From NCBI GenBank assembly GCA_036489775.1, contig DASXFC010000046.1:58618-122617 (forward strand): 64,000 nt of DNA, read 5' to 3'. The notes under the pieces were generated by a model. That model did no database searches. It was not told the DNA's origin and worked only from the letters and a program-made list of their open reading frames with translations. The DNA comes from Bog-473 sp036489775 (lineage in GTDB: Bacteria > Actinomycetota > Acidimicrobiia > Acidimicrobiales > RAAP-2). This document shows positions 32,354 to 41,261 of this stretch, piece after piece (positions within the stretch are counted from its first letter, which is position 1; each line of letters opens with the position of its first letter). The translations under genes and the position numbers were made by a program.

Positions 32354-33542
32354 AGAGTCCGGGAATCCCATGGCGAGCATGGATCCCGAGATGGCAGCCA
32401 ACCCGCAAGCGCTGTATCCGTTGATGCGGGAGTGCCCGGTCATGCCAGTCGAAGGGTTGGCCGGGGTGGGCGTCCTCCTCTCGACCAAGGAGGTCATCGA
32501 CGAAGCGCTGCGGCATCCGGAGATCTACTCGTCCAACATGGACGCCGTCGACCTCAAGAACAAGCGGCCCATGATTCCGCTCCAGATCGATCCACCCGAT
32601 CAGAAGAAGTATCGCAAGCTGCTCGACCCGCTGTTCTCCCCACGGAAGATGGCGGCGATGGAGGAAGAGGTGGCGGCGCTGGTCAACGACCTGATCGACC
32701 GCTTCATCGAGAACGGCCAGGTCGATTTCGCCTCGCAGTTCTCCGTCCCCTTTCCTTCGCAGGTGTTCCTGACCCTGCTCGGTCTGCCCCTCGACGAGGT
32801 CGACACCTTCCTCGCCATGAAGGACGGGATCATCCGGCCCGACCACGTGACCGGGGCGCTGTGGGGCAGCGACCAGGCCAAGGACTACCAGCAGAAGACG
32901 GCCGACTCCGTCTACGAGTACTTCGACAAGGTGCTCGACGAGCGCGAGATCGAGCGCCGGGACGACCTGCTGTCGCACTTCCTCGACGCTGAGATGGAAG
33001 GCAACCGGTTGAACCGTGAAGAGATCCTGGACATCTGCTTCCTATTCTTGATCGCCGGTCTCGACACGGTCACGGCCACGCTCGACTGCATGTTCTCCTT
33101 CCTGGCTCAGCATCCTGAGCACCGCCAGCAGATCGTGGACGACCCCTCGATCATCCCCTCGGCCATCGAGGAGATGATGCGATGGGAGACCCCGGTCATG
33201 GGCGTGGCGCGGGTGGCCGTGACCGACACCGAGCTCGGTGGATGCCCGATCAAGCAGGGCGACCAGGTGATGATCATGCTCGGTTCGGCCAACACCGACG
33301 AGGCCGAGTTCCCTGACGGCCACCTGGTGCGCTTCGATCGCGAGGTCAACCGGCACGTGGCCTTCGGCGGCGGGATCCACCGCTGCCTCGGTTCCCACCT
33401 GGCTCGCATGGAACTACGGGTGGCGTTGCGCGAGTGGCACCGCCGGATCCCCGAGTACGAGGTCGAGCCGGGCCATACGCTCGTCTACACGCCGGCTATC
33501 CGCTCCATCGAGCATTTCCCGCTGCGCTTCACGGCCGTCTGA
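32337..33542 (+). CDS. Cytochrome P450
   Basis: Soluble bacterial class I P450. Helix-I oxygen-binding region FLFLIAGLDTVTATLD, ExxR motif in AIEEMMRWETPV, and the heme loop FGGGIHRCLGSHLARME with ligand C350. 401 aa is typical. The GTG at 32337 is chosen because GAGGAGGG lies 6 nt upstream; the ATG at 32322 would sit on that ribosome site. No ferredoxin or reductase gene is adjacent. The substrate is unknown; steroid or fatty-acid substrates would fit the lipid-gene neighbourhood, but that is inference. Confidence 0.93.
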   Translation: MDTVAEESGNPMASMDPEMAANPQALYPLMRECPVMPVEGLAGVGVLLSTKEVIDEALRHPEIYSSNMDAVDLKNKRPMIPLQIDPPDQKKYRKLLDPLFSPRKMAAMEEEVAALVNDLIDRFIENGQVDFASQFSVPFPSQVFLTLLGLPLDEVDTFLAMKDGIIRPDHVTGALWGSDQAKDYQQKTADSVYEYFDKVLDEREIERRDDLLSHFLDAEMEGNRLNREEILDICFLFLIAGLDTVTATLDCMFSFLAQHPEHRQQIVDDPSIIPSAIEEMMRWETPVMGVARVAVTDTELGGCPIKQGDQVMIMLGSANTDEAEFPDGHLVRFDREVNRHVAFGGGIHRCLGSHLARMELRVALREWHRRIPEYEVEPGHTLVYTPAIRSIEHFPLRFTAV

Positions 33543-33543
33543 A

Positions 33544-35034
33544 TCACGAGGTACCGGCCGGGTCGACTCTGGTCGTCGCGCCGTCGCTGATGTGCGCGGT
33601 CCACTGGGCGCCGTCCCAATAGCGCCAGCACGCATGCCCGGAGGGGTCGACGAACCAGCCAGCCGGTGGGACGGCCGGGGCCGCGGGTGGTGAAAGCGCT
33701 GGTGCCATTGGGCGCGGCGCAACCACGCGCCGGCGAGCCTGACGGCTGAGCTCGGGCAGCGTCGCCACCAGGGCATCGGCCTCCTCGAGGGGGCGGTCGC
33801 GAAACTCGGCTCGGGTGCGGTGCCCGGCCGCGTCGACATGCACGGTGGCCAGGCCCAGCCGGCGCTGCGCCGGGCCCTGAGTGCGGCGGACGCTTTGCGT
33901 CTTCTCGAGCGGCACCCAGGTGGTGGTCCGGTTGAGCCGTCCGGTGACGCAGACGACGTGGGTGTCGTCGTGACCGGCCGAGAGGAAGTGGTAGCTGAAT
34001 GGCGCCTTGATCCGTGCTCTTTTGGGCGGCGGGGTGCGGACAGGAGCGGCTCCACTCATCAAGCGCTCGATCAGTGGCCAGGTCTCCTGCACCGTCCCGA
34101 CCGGATGGAGCGCTTTGCGCACCACGCCGGTGCCCTCGCCCCGCCCCTGCCGGGATCCAGCGCCTGCGATGTCGACCTCGAGCCGGCACCAGCCCAGCGG
34201 ACGCCACAGGAACGGTTGCACCTGGCGCACCGCCTGGATCCGTCCGAACGGCACCGTCTCGGAGACGGTCTGGAAGAGGCCGCGGCGGATGTGCACGCCA
34301 TCGGCGCCGTCGAGCGCCTCGAAGTGGTACTGCCCCGTGATGCGGCGCCAGATCACGCCGCCGAAGCTGAGCAGGTAGGCAGCCAGGAAGCCCAGTGCTC
34401 CGGCCGCCGCCTTGTGCGCCACGTGATCGAGGATCACCAGTGCGAGGACGGTGCCGATCAGCAAGATGGTGACCAACGACAGCAGGACCGAGGCGATCAG
34501 CCGTCCCGTGCCGACCGATGCCATCACCACGTCGGGCCGCTCGCTCTGGCCGATCGGCGTCTGCTCCCGGTGGCCGCTGAGCAGCCGGAGGCGCAGGGCC
34601 GCGGCATCGGCCTGGGTCAGGTACGCCAAGCGGCCGTCGGTCGAACCCGAGCCGGCGAGACGGATGCGCAGCTCGGCCAGGCCGAACAGACGGGCGGTAA
34701 ATGGAGTGACGACATCGATGGCCTGGATCCGGGTCAGGGGCAGGCGCTTGGAGTCGCGCCGCAACAGACCGGTCTCGATACGGAGCGTGTCGCCCTCGAT
34801 CATGTAGCGGGTGACGATCCAGTGGATGATGCCCAAGACGACCGAGACGATGCCGAACACGATCAAGTAGATGATCTCGCCCGATCGGCTCTCCGCCTTG
34901 TCCTCTGCGCCCAGCACCAGCACCACCACGATGGCCGGAGCGAGGCGGCCGACGCGGACCACCGGGGAGAGTCGGTGCAACCGCTGCCAACCCGGGCTGT
35001 CGCCGGGTGCCGTGGGCATCGGCGGCATGCTCAC
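33544..35034 (-). CDS. Bacterial PH-domain membrane protein (YdbT-like) with C-terminal DUF2510
   Basis: Large member of a YdbS/YdbT-type pair. Membrane segments and bacterial PH (bPH2/DUF304) domains alternate: IETGLLRRDSKRLPLTRIQA, IRRGLFQTVSETVPFGRIQA and a third repeat with VCVTGRLNRTTTWVPLEKTQ. After a Pro/Ala linker the C-terminus carries a DUF2510 module (GWFVDPSGHACWRYWDGAQW). 496 aa. Its start overlaps the small partner's stop (ATGA). Its stop is 1 bp from the convergent P450 stop. Function is uncertain; YdbT-type proteins are linked to membrane homeostasis and stress. Confidence 0.85.
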   Translation of the reverse strand: MSMPPMPTAPGDSPGWQRLHRLSPVVRVGRLAPAIVVVLVLGAEDKAESRSGEIIYLIVFGIVSVVLGIIHWIVTRYMIEGDTLRIETGLLRRDSKRLPLTRIQAIDVVTPFTARLFGLAELRIRLAGSGSTDGRLAYLTQADAAALRLRLLSGHREQTPIGQSERPDVVMASVGTGRLIASVLLSLVTILLIGTVLALVILDHVAHKAAAGALGFLAAYLLSFGGVIWRRITGQYHFEALDGADGVHIRRGLFQTVSETVPFGRIQAVRQVQPFLWRPLGWCRLEVDIAGAGSRQGRGEGTGVVRKALHPVGTVQETWPLIERLMSGAAPVRTPPPKRARIKAPFSYHFLSAGHDDTHVVCVTGRLNRTTTWVPLEKTQSVRRTQGPAQRRLGLATVHVDAAGHRTRAEFRDRPLEEADALVATLPELSRQARRRVVAPRPMAPALSPPAAPAVPPAGWFVDPSGHACWRYWDGAQWTAHISDGATTRVDPAGTS

Positions 35035-35510
35035 ATTCCGGCCGCCATGGATTCCCCCAACTCGGTCAGCCGGTCGCGGAGGCGGGCTGCCTCGAGCGGT
35101 TCGAGGCCGGGGATGCGGGCATCGCTGGCCGCGGCCGCGGTGTGCAGCTTGACCGTCGACAGCCCGAATATCCGCTCGATCGGCCCAGCCGTGACTTCGA
35201 CGAACTGCATCCGGCCGTAGGGCACCACCGACAGGCGGCGGACCAGGACGCCGCGCCCGACCAGCAGATCCTCGTGACGCTCCTGGTAACGCCAGGCCCG
35301 CACCCGCCGGCGGAGGAAGTACGCCATGAGCACGCCCAGAGCCAGAATGCCGGCGGTCACGGCATAGTCAGCCGTGCTCCCGAACTGGGCCAGGAAGATG
35401 GCGCCCACGAAGGCGGCGATCGGCACTGTCAGCACCGCCACCTCGGTCAGCCGCATCGACCACAGGCGCGTTGACGGGCGCAGCCACCCGGGCTCCGCGA
35501 TCTCAGTCAC
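35031..35510 (-). CDS. Small bacterial PH-domain membrane protein (YdbS-like)
   Basis: 159-aa partner of the larger PH-domain protein. Two membrane segments (TEVAVLTVPIAAFVGAIFLA and the following VTAGILALGVLMAYFL) precede one bPH2 domain containing LLVGRGVLVRRLSVVPYGRM then QFVEV. GTG 35510 is chosen because GGAGGGG lies about 10 nt upstream; the longer upstream frame is Arg/Gly-rich and lacks a ribosome site. It is coupled to the downstream gene by a 4-bp overlap. Confidence 0.85.
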   Translation of the reverse strand: MTEIAEPGWLRPSTRLWSMRLTEVAVLTVPIAAFVGAIFLAQFGSTADYAVTAGILALGVLMAYFLRRRVRAWRYQERHEDLLVGRGVLVRRLSVVPYGRMQFVEVTAGPIERIFGLSTVKLHTAAAASDARIPGLEPLEAARLRDRLTELGESMAAGM

Positions 35511-35575
35511 CAGGTGTAGCCCCTCCGTTTCCCCGTGCCAGCGTAAGCCAACGAGACGAGGGGATGGCCTGCGCG

Positions 35576-35581
35576 TATGGT
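35576..35581 (+). promoter_or_regulatory. -10 element TATGGT of the SCO6745-like gene
   Basis: TATGGT then GACGGCC then GTG 35589; the same 13-nt GGT-to-GTG stretch as in front of the thioesterase gene. Confidence 0.5.
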
Positions 35582-35588
35582 GACGGCC

Positions 35589-36485
35589 GTGGCATCTCCC
35601 TCGGGACCCTGGCCCCAGACCCGGAAGCTGGCCATGGCCCTCGAGCCCATTGCCGGACAGGTCTACTTCTCTCCGGAGGCCCACGACGCCTATGCCGCCT
35701 TGGGCTTTTCACCCAGTCCGGGGACCCTGGGTTCGGGCGTCCATCTGCCCGACGGCCCGGCCTATTTCACGAGCCGAGGTTCCGTGATGGGACAGGTACC
35801 CGGCCAGGTGGTGGCCGCCGCCTTCGCTGTCTTCAATCCCGATGTCGTCGTGCCGGCGGTGGCATTTGGATGGACCCTCACCGATGGGGCCACCATCTGT
35901 GCCGCCCGCACCGAGGGCGCCACGGCCCAGCTGGTCAGGATTCTCGGAGCCGAGCCAGATGGATTGGCGCGGGCCACGGAGCTGCTCACCAAGGCAGTGG
36001 CCCCGCTCCGCCCCGAAGGGCGGCCGCTCTTCGCCGGGTTGTCGAGCCTCGGACTTCCAGATCAACCAATGGCCCGGATGTGGCGCCTGACCGATCAGCT
36101 GCGGGAGTACCGCGGTGATGTGCACACGGCGGCATGGACCACGGCTGGCTGCGACGCCACCGAGGTCGGCCTGCTCTCGGAGCTCTACTGGGGGCTACCG
36201 ACGCGGAGCTACGTCCGGACCCGGGCCTGGTCCGACGGTCAACTCACCGCCGCGACGGAACGCCTCGAGGGTCGCGGGCTGATGGCCGGGGGAGCCTTGA
36301 CCGAAGCCGGACAGGAATACCGCGAAGCGATCGAGATCGCCACCGACCAGCCTTGTGCGATCGTCCTCGACGCGCTCGGTTCCCAGTTCGAAGAACTGCT
36401 CGATCTGCTCAAGCCCTGGGGTTCGGCCATCCAGGAGGCCGGTGGCTATCCGGCCCAAGGTCCACACGAGTTGGCCCTTCGCTGA
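35589..36485 (+). CDS. SCO6745/SalK-like helix-turn-helix protein
   Basis: 298-aa actinobacterial protein family of unknown biochemical role. TRKLAMALEPIAGQVYFSPE starts the conserved region; the segments WTLTDGATICAARTEGATAQ and EVGLLSELYWGLPTRSYVRT match the SCO6745-type family as I know it. A winged-helix-like C-terminal part ends the protein. GTG 35589 is preferred to ATG 35577, which overlaps the predicted -10. It is divergent from the PH-domain pair. Confidence 0.75.
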   Translation: MASPSGPWPQTRKLAMALEPIAGQVYFSPEAHDAYAALGFSPSPGTLGSGVHLPDGPAYFTSRGSVMGQVPGQVVAAAFAVFNPDVVVPAVAFGWTLTDGATICAARTEGATAQLVRILGAEPDGLARATELLTKAVAPLRPEGRPLFAGLSSLGLPDQPMARMWRLTDQLREYRGDVHTAAWTTAGCDATEVGLLSELYWGLPTRSYVRTRAWSDGQLTAATERLEGRGLMAGGALTEAGQEYREAIEIATDQPCAIVLDALGSQFEELLDLLKPWGSAIQEAGGYPAQGPHELALR

Positions 36486-36496
36486 GGCCGAAGTGT

Positions 36497-37984
36497 TCAG
36501 CCACTCAGGATGAGCGCGGAAGCGCCACCTCCGGCGTCGTCTCCCACGCCGACGCAGTACGCGACCTCTGGGCAGGCGGCGCCGGTGATCCTCGACACCG
36601 TGGAAGGTGATGAGAACTGGGCCCAGTGGCTTCCCCCATCGTCGGTTCCGATGGGCCGACCGACACCGGTGGCATAACAGACGAGCACTGACTCACACGA
36701 CACCGAGAGGTACTGAGGTGGCATGACAGGTTCGGGCCGGTTCTGGGCCACCCAGGTCAATCCGCTGTCTCCGGTGGCCACGACGGCCTGGTTTGGCGAG
36801 CTCCCGACCGCCTTGCATTCGAGGCCGGATGGACAGGAGATGGCGGACAGTGTGTTGCCCGACCCTGATTGGATGAATTGCTTCAGCCACGAATTCCCGC
36901 CGGTGGTCGTGCCAAAAATCTCTCCATCGGTGGTCGCGCCCGAGGTCTGTGTGCCCACCAGTTCGCACTTGGCGGCCGTAAGGCACGTCAGCGCAGCGGG
37001 CGCAAAGCAGTCGAGAAGCGTACCGGTCCAGGTGTGGCCACCGTCCCTGGTCGTGTAGGAGATTCCGGCCGGACAACCCGCCGCGGTGGTTGCCCCGACG
37101 CCGATCACCACGCACTCGGTCGAGGTTGGACAAGCAACGCCGGCGAGGTTGCCGGCCCCGAGCGGCTCCGCAGTCCAGCTGGCCCCGCCGTTGTCTGTGA
37201 GCAGCACGGTGTGACCTCCCACCGCCATGCACTGGAGCTGGGTGGTACACGAGATCGCGTTGAGGGATCCCACACCGCCCGGAACGTTCTGTTGGGTCCA
37301 TGACACGCCGGCGTTGTTGGTGGCGAGCACAAATCCCGTGAGAAGACTGCTCTCACCGACCGCAAAGCAGGTCATGGGGGTCGGGCACGTCACCGCGTTG
37401 AGCGCGTGAGCCGATCCGGTGAACTCTGCCGCCACTCGCCAGCTCGCCCCGTGGTGCGCCTCCGTCGATGACGGAGCCGTGCGGAGACCGGATCGGATGT
37501 GGTGATCGTGAGGGTGGGTGGCGGCCGGGGCGCTGGGCGAGTTGGAGGAAAGACCCAGTGTCAGGCCGAGAGCAAGGCCGATGATCAGCAGGCTGGCTGT
37601 GCCCAGGACCACTGCGCCAAGCCGGCGGTGGTGTTCGGGCGTGCCGTGCTCAAAGCGCAGCCCCGCGATGCTGGACGGTAACCGACGCAGCGTGGTCAAA
37701 GCTCGTTTCAGGTGCTCCGTGGCCACCGTTCGGAACCGCTCGGGGTCATCGTGGGCGGTGGGCGACAACGACCAGAGGGGATCGTTCGACCACCCGGGAT
37801 CGATCATGTCGCCGGGTGTGGGGCTCGGATCGGGTTGGTCGACCTCGAGCGGGGCGTCGTCATAGGCCATCCGTCGCTGATCTCTGACCAGGCGACCGGG
37901 AACATCGTCGCTGTCGTAGTAGCGCTCTTCATGGCGCCCGAACGGGTCGGGATGCCACCCTTTCCGCCGGGGACCACCACTCAT
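36497..37984 (-). CDS. Membrane-anchored seven-bladed Cys-paired beta-propeller with N-terminal DUF2510
   Basis: 495 aa. The N-terminus has a DUF2510-like motif (GWHPDPFGRHEERYYD), an acidic linker, one membrane segment (about 125-148), then an extracellular propeller. Seven repeats each carry C-x5-C followed by x-(A/V/T)-(V/I/T/G)-G, e.g. CPTPMTCFAVG and CPSGLECKAVG, alternating with blade motifs such as TDNGGASWTAEPL. That matches YCF48/sialidase-like blades. Fourteen cysteines suggest one disulfide per blade. The ligand is unknown. A lipoprotein with the same seven-repeat plan is encoded at 53396-54640. TATGGT 6 nt before the ATG is the likely -10. Confidence 0.78.
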   Translation of the reverse strand: MSGGPRRKGWHPDPFGRHEERYYDSDDVPGRLVRDQRRMAYDDAPLEVDQPDPSPTPGDMIDPGWSNDPLWSLSPTAHDDPERFRTVATEHLKRALTTLRRLPSSIAGLRFEHGTPEHHRRLGAVVLGTASLLIIGLALGLTLGLSSNSPSAPAATHPHDHHIRSGLRTAPSSTEAHHGASWRVAAEFTGSAHALNAVTCPTPMTCFAVGESSLLTGFVLATNNAGVSWTQQNVPGGVGSLNAISCTTQLQCMAVGGHTVLLTDNGGASWTAEPLGAGNLAGVACPTSTECVVIGVGATTAAGCPAGISYTTRDGGHTWTGTLLDCFAPAALTCLTAAKCELVGTQTSGATTDGEIFGTTTGGNSWLKQFIQSGSGNTLSAISCPSGLECKAVGSSPNQAVVATGDSGLTWVAQNRPEPVMPPQYLSVSCESVLVCYATGVGRPIGTDDGGSHWAQFSSPSTVSRITGAACPEVAYCVGVGDDAGGGASALILSG

Positions 37985-37990
37985 CGCCGC

Positions 37991-37996
37991 ACCATA
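37991..37996 (-). promoter_or_regulatory. -10 element TATGGT of the propeller gene
   Basis: TATGGT on the minus strand ends 6 nt before the ATG at 37984. Confidence 0.45.
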
Positions 37997-38015
37997 CCGA
38001 GGAGTCTCTCGACCC

Positions 38016-38786
38016 CTATCCGAGTGTGGCGATTCCGCCGTCGACCAGGATGATGGCTCCGGTCAGGTAGGCGCCCGCCCTCGAGGACAGGAAGATGGCC
38101 GTGCCGGCCATGTCATCGGGCCGCCCGATCCGCTTGAGCGGGGCATTGGCCGCGATCTGCTCCCCGAAGGCCTCAAGGGTGGTCGCCATCATCTTGGATT
38201 CGAACGGTCCCGGGGCAATGGCGTTCACCGTGATCGAGGGAGCCAGTCGCTTGGCCAGGTGCCGGGTCAGCTGGTGCACCGCTGCCTTGGAGGCCGAGTA
38301 GGAGTACGTCTCGAGCACCGGGACGTGGATGCCGTCAACCGAGCCGATGTTGATGACGCGGGCCGGTTCCTCCTGGGTCCCGGCCGCCTGGAGCAGGGGC
38401 ACCAAGAACTTGGTCAGGTGGAACACGCCCTTGACGTTGAGGGCCAGCACCCGGTCGAAGGCTGCATCGTCGAAATCGGCCAGGGGCGAGCCCCAGGTTG
38501 CTCCCGCGTTGTTCACCAAAATGTCGAGTTTGTCGACCTGCGCCCCGATCTCGCCGGCCAACCGTCGGCATTCGGCCTCGGTCGACAGGTCAGCCGGGAT
38601 GCCGATGCAGGTGCCCTTGGCCGAGAGCTCCGCGGCCACCTCGGCCACCACCTCGGCCTTGCGGGACGAGATGTAGACGGTGGCACCGGCATCGACGAAG
38701 CCCTCGGCAATCATCTTGCCGATGCCCCGGGTGCCGCCGGTGACGAGCGCGGTCTTGCCCGCGATGGAGAAGAGGTCGTTGGTCAT
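38016..38786 (-). CDS. SDR-family NAD(P)-dependent oxidoreductase
   Basis: 256-aa classical short-chain dehydrogenase. Cofactor loop TGGTRGIGKMIAEGF, NNAGATWG, catalytic Ser in INIGSVDG, and YSYSASKAAVHQ with Tyr and Lys. IAPGPFESKM and the C-terminal SRAGAYLTGAIILVDGG complete the fold. Similarity in layout to FabG and gluconate dehydrogenase types does not define the substrate. It is the last gene of the minus-strand run that includes the M20 hydrolase and acyl-CoA dehydrogenase, from which it is separated by 21 bp. Confidence 0.93.
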   Translation of the reverse strand: MTNDLFSIAGKTALVTGGTRGIGKMIAEGFVDAGATVYISSRKAEVVAEVAAELSAKGTCIGIPADLSTEAECRRLAGEIGAQVDKLDILVNNAGATWGSPLADFDDAAFDRVLALNVKGVFHLTKFLVPLLQAAGTQEEPARVINIGSVDGIHVPVLETYSYSASKAAVHQLTRHLAKRLAPSITVNAIAPGPFESKMMATTLEAFGEQIAANAPLKRIGRPDDMAGTAIFLSSRAGAYLTGAIILVDGGIATLG

Positions 38787-38807
38787 GGGGCCATTGTGGT
38801 CGGCCGA

Positions 38808-39986
38808 TCAGGACGCGGCCAATGCCAGGGCGCCCTGCAGCATTACCGAAGCCCCGGTGCGCAACGACTCGTCCAGCACGGCGAAAGTGGGGCTGTGGTG
38901 CATGCCCCCAGGCGTCCCGGGGTCCGCCCCGCCGACGAAGAAGTAGCAGCCGGGGAGGTGGGCCAGGAACTCGCTGACGTCGTCGCTGGCTGAGAGCGGA
39001 GGAAGGCGCATCACCTGATTGGCTCCCACCACCTGACGGGCCGCCGCCTCCACCAGGTCGCAGCAGTCGGGGTCGTTGACGACGGCGCGGGTTCGCTCGG
39101 GAAATTGGAGATCGACGGTGACCCCGTGGTGGTCACCCAGTTCGGCACAGGCCTGGCCCAGGCGCTCGATGGCCTCCACGCGCTGGGCGTCGGTGAAGGT
39201 CCGCAGGGTGCCGGCGACCAGCGCCCGGGTCGGGACCACGTTGACCGCAGTGCCGGCCTGGAGCATCCCGGCCGAGCAGACACAGTTCGTGCCCTCGTAC
39301 TCCAGCCCCTCGACGACGCCCCCCAGGAGCGACACCAGTTCGGCCGCCGCCCGGACCACATCGCCTTTCCCGGTCGGCATGGCGCCATGACCGCCCGGAC
39401 CTTCGATCACCATCCGGATGGCGTGAGCTTCAGACATGGCGATGGAGCTGCGGAGCCCGATCAAACCCGTTGGCATGAGCGACGAGACGTGGAAGCCGAT
39501 CAAACTGGCGCCGGTCATCAGCTCGAGCGCCCCCTGCTCGACCATCAGCTTGGCCCCACCCAGGGACTCCTCGGCGGGCTGGAAGACGAAGACGTACCGA
39601 CCCGACAGGTCTTCTCGCCGTGTGCTCAGGGCCTGGGCCACCCCGAGTAGGGCCGCCACGTGGACGTCATGACCGCAGGCGTGCATCACGCCGTCGACCT
39701 CGGAGCGCCGTTCGATCGAATCGTCTTCGTGGACCGGCAGCGCATCGATGTCGGCGCGCAGGACCACGGTCCGGCCTGGTCGCCCCCCGTCCATGGCGAA
39801 CACGCCGCCGGTGTCGGTCAGCCGCGTCGGCTCGTCGATCCCGAGGCCGGTCATGTGGTTTCGGATCAGCTCGGTGGTGGCGTGCTCTTGGAACGACAAC
39901 TCGGGACGCTGATGCACCGTTCGCCGCAGGTCGACCATCTCGTCGAACACAGCATCGATGGATGCCAGTCCGAAGGGGTCGGGCAT
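38808..39986 (-). CDS. M20-family amidohydrolase (IAA-amino acid/hippurate hydrolase type)
   Basis: Di-metal peptidase-family amidohydrolase releasing acyl or amino acid groups. Metal motifs RADIDALPVHED, MHACGHDVHVAALLG (Cys-Gly-His) and PAEESLGGAKLMVEQGALE are in order, with GPGGHGAMP in the dimerisation domain. 392 aa is typical. ATG 39986 begins at the conserved MPDPFGLASIDAVFDEM; upstream extension overlaps the acyl-CoA dehydrogenase and is not real. It starts 2 bp after that gene's stop, so they share an operon. Confidence 0.92.
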   Translation of the reverse strand: MPDPFGLASIDAVFDEMVDLRRTVHQRPELSFQEHATTELIRNHMTGLGIDEPTRLTDTGGVFAMDGGRPGRTVVLRADIDALPVHEDDSIERRSEVDGVMHACGHDVHVAALLGVAQALSTRREDLSGRYVFVFQPAEESLGGAKLMVEQGALELMTGASLIGFHVSSLMPTGLIGLRSSIAMSEAHAIRMVIEGPGGHGAMPTGKGDVVRAAAELVSLLGGVVEGLEYEGTNCVCSAGMLQAGTAVNVVPTRALVAGTLRTFTDAQRVEAIERLGQACAELGDHHGVTVDLQFPERTRAVVNDPDCCDLVEAAARQVVGANQVMRLPPLSASDDVSEFLAHLPGCYFFVGGADPGTPGGMHHSPTFAVLDESLRTGASVMLQGALALAAS

Positions 39987-39988
39987 GG

Positions 39989-41218
39989 TCAGCGAGAGAG
40001 CAGATCGCGGGCGATGTGGGTGACCTGGATCTCGTCCGTGCCGGCATAGATCTGGAACACCTTGGCGTCCCGAGCCAGTTGCTCGACCCGGAACTCCGAC
40101 ATGTAGCCGTTCCCGCCAAAGAGCTGCACCGCTTCCATGGCCACTTCGGAGGCGGCTTGGGCCGAGTACAGCTTCATGGCCGAGGCCTCGGCCAGGGTCA
40201 GGCTGCGGCCCTTCGAGCTCATCTCGATGTGACGGAACACCAGGTTCTCCACGTTGAGGCGAGCGACTTCCATCTTGGCCAGCTTCAACTGGATGAGCTG
40301 GAACTCGGAGATGGGCCGCTCCCAGAGGAGGCGGTCCTTGGCGTACTGGACGGAGAGCTTCAGGCATTCCTCGATCACCCCTAGCGACATGGCGGCGACG
40401 CCGGCCCGCTCGGTCACGAAATTGCCCTTGGCGCTTTCCCGCCCTTCGTTGCCTCCGGGGCTGCCCTCGGACTCACCGAGGAGGCGGTCCTTGCCGACCC
40501 TGACATCGGAGAGGAAGAGCTCGCCGGTCGGTGAGGAGTGCAGGCCCATCTTGCGGAAGGGCTTGGATTGCTCGAACCCGGGCATCCCCTTGTCGAGGAT
40601 GAAGGTCAGCACCGGCCGCTGCCGCATTTGGGTGTCGCTGCCGTCGTCGAGCTTGGCGTAGAAGACGATGGTGTCGGCATAGGGGCCGTTGGTGATGAAG
40701 GTCTTGTTGCCGTTGAGGACGTACTCCTCGCCGTCTCGCAAGGCAGTGGACTTCATCCCGCCCAGGGCGTCCGAGCCCGACCCCGGCTCGGTAATGGCCC
40801 AGGCGCCGATCTTGTCGAGGGTGAGCAGGTCCAGGCCCCAGCGCTCCATCTGCGCCGGCGTGCCGCCACTCATGATGGTGCCGGCCGCCAGCCCGGTCGA
40901 GACCCCCAGGGCGGTGACGATGCCGGGGCAGTAGTGGCAGAGCTCGATGATCGGAATCAGCATCATGGCGGCGCCCGCTCCACCGCCGCCGCCCTCGCCC
41001 CGCTCGGACGATGCGCCCGAACTCTTGCGCTCCAGCTGGCGCTTGAAGCTCTCCCGGGCGACGACATCGAGCCCGAAGGTCCGGTAGAGCTTGCGGATCA
41101 CCTCGTAGGGCGGGGTCTCACCGTGCTCGAGCTCGTCGACCTGGGGTTTGACCTCTTCCTCGACGAAGCGCCGCACCGCGTCGCGGATGGCCTGCTGCTC
41201 TTCGGACCACTCGAACAT
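39989..41218 (-). CDS. Acyl-CoA dehydrogenase
   Basis: FAD-dependent alpha,beta-dehydrogenation of acyl-CoA. Signature WAITEPGSGSDALGGMKSTA, the FAD/substrate region ALRDGEEYVLNGNKTFITNG and the C-terminal LFGGNGYMSEFRVEQLARDA. The catalytic-base region near EIQVTHIARDLLSR is typical. 409 aa, slightly long because of a Ser/Gly-rich insert (residues 65-84) and an acidic loop with Gly/Glu repeats near 240-258. Ribosome site GAGGAGG. First gene of an operon with the M20 hydrolase and probably the SDR. Confidence 0.92.
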   Translation of the reverse strand: MFEWSEEQQAIRDAVRRFVEEEVKPQVDELEHGETPPYEVIRKLYRTFGLDVVARESFKRQLERKSSGASSERGEGGGGGAGAAMMLIPIIELCHYCPGIVTALGVSTGLAAGTIMSGGTPAQMERWGLDLLTLDKIGAWAITEPGSGSDALGGMKSTALRDGEEYVLNGNKTFITNGPYADTIVFYAKLDDGSDTQMRQRPVLTFILDKGMPGFEQSKPFRKMGLHSSPTGELFLSDVRVGKDRLLGESEGSPGGNEGRESAKGNFVTERAGVAAMSLGVIEECLKLSVQYAKDRLLWERPISEFQLIQLKLAKMEVARLNVENLVFRHIEMSSKGRSLTLAEASAMKLYSAQAASEVAMEAVQLFGGNGYMSEFRVEQLARDAKVFQIYAGTDEIQVTHIARDLLSR

Positions 41219-41261
41219 CGATACCTCCTCGACCTCAGGAGGCCGACCCTACTGGGTCAGT

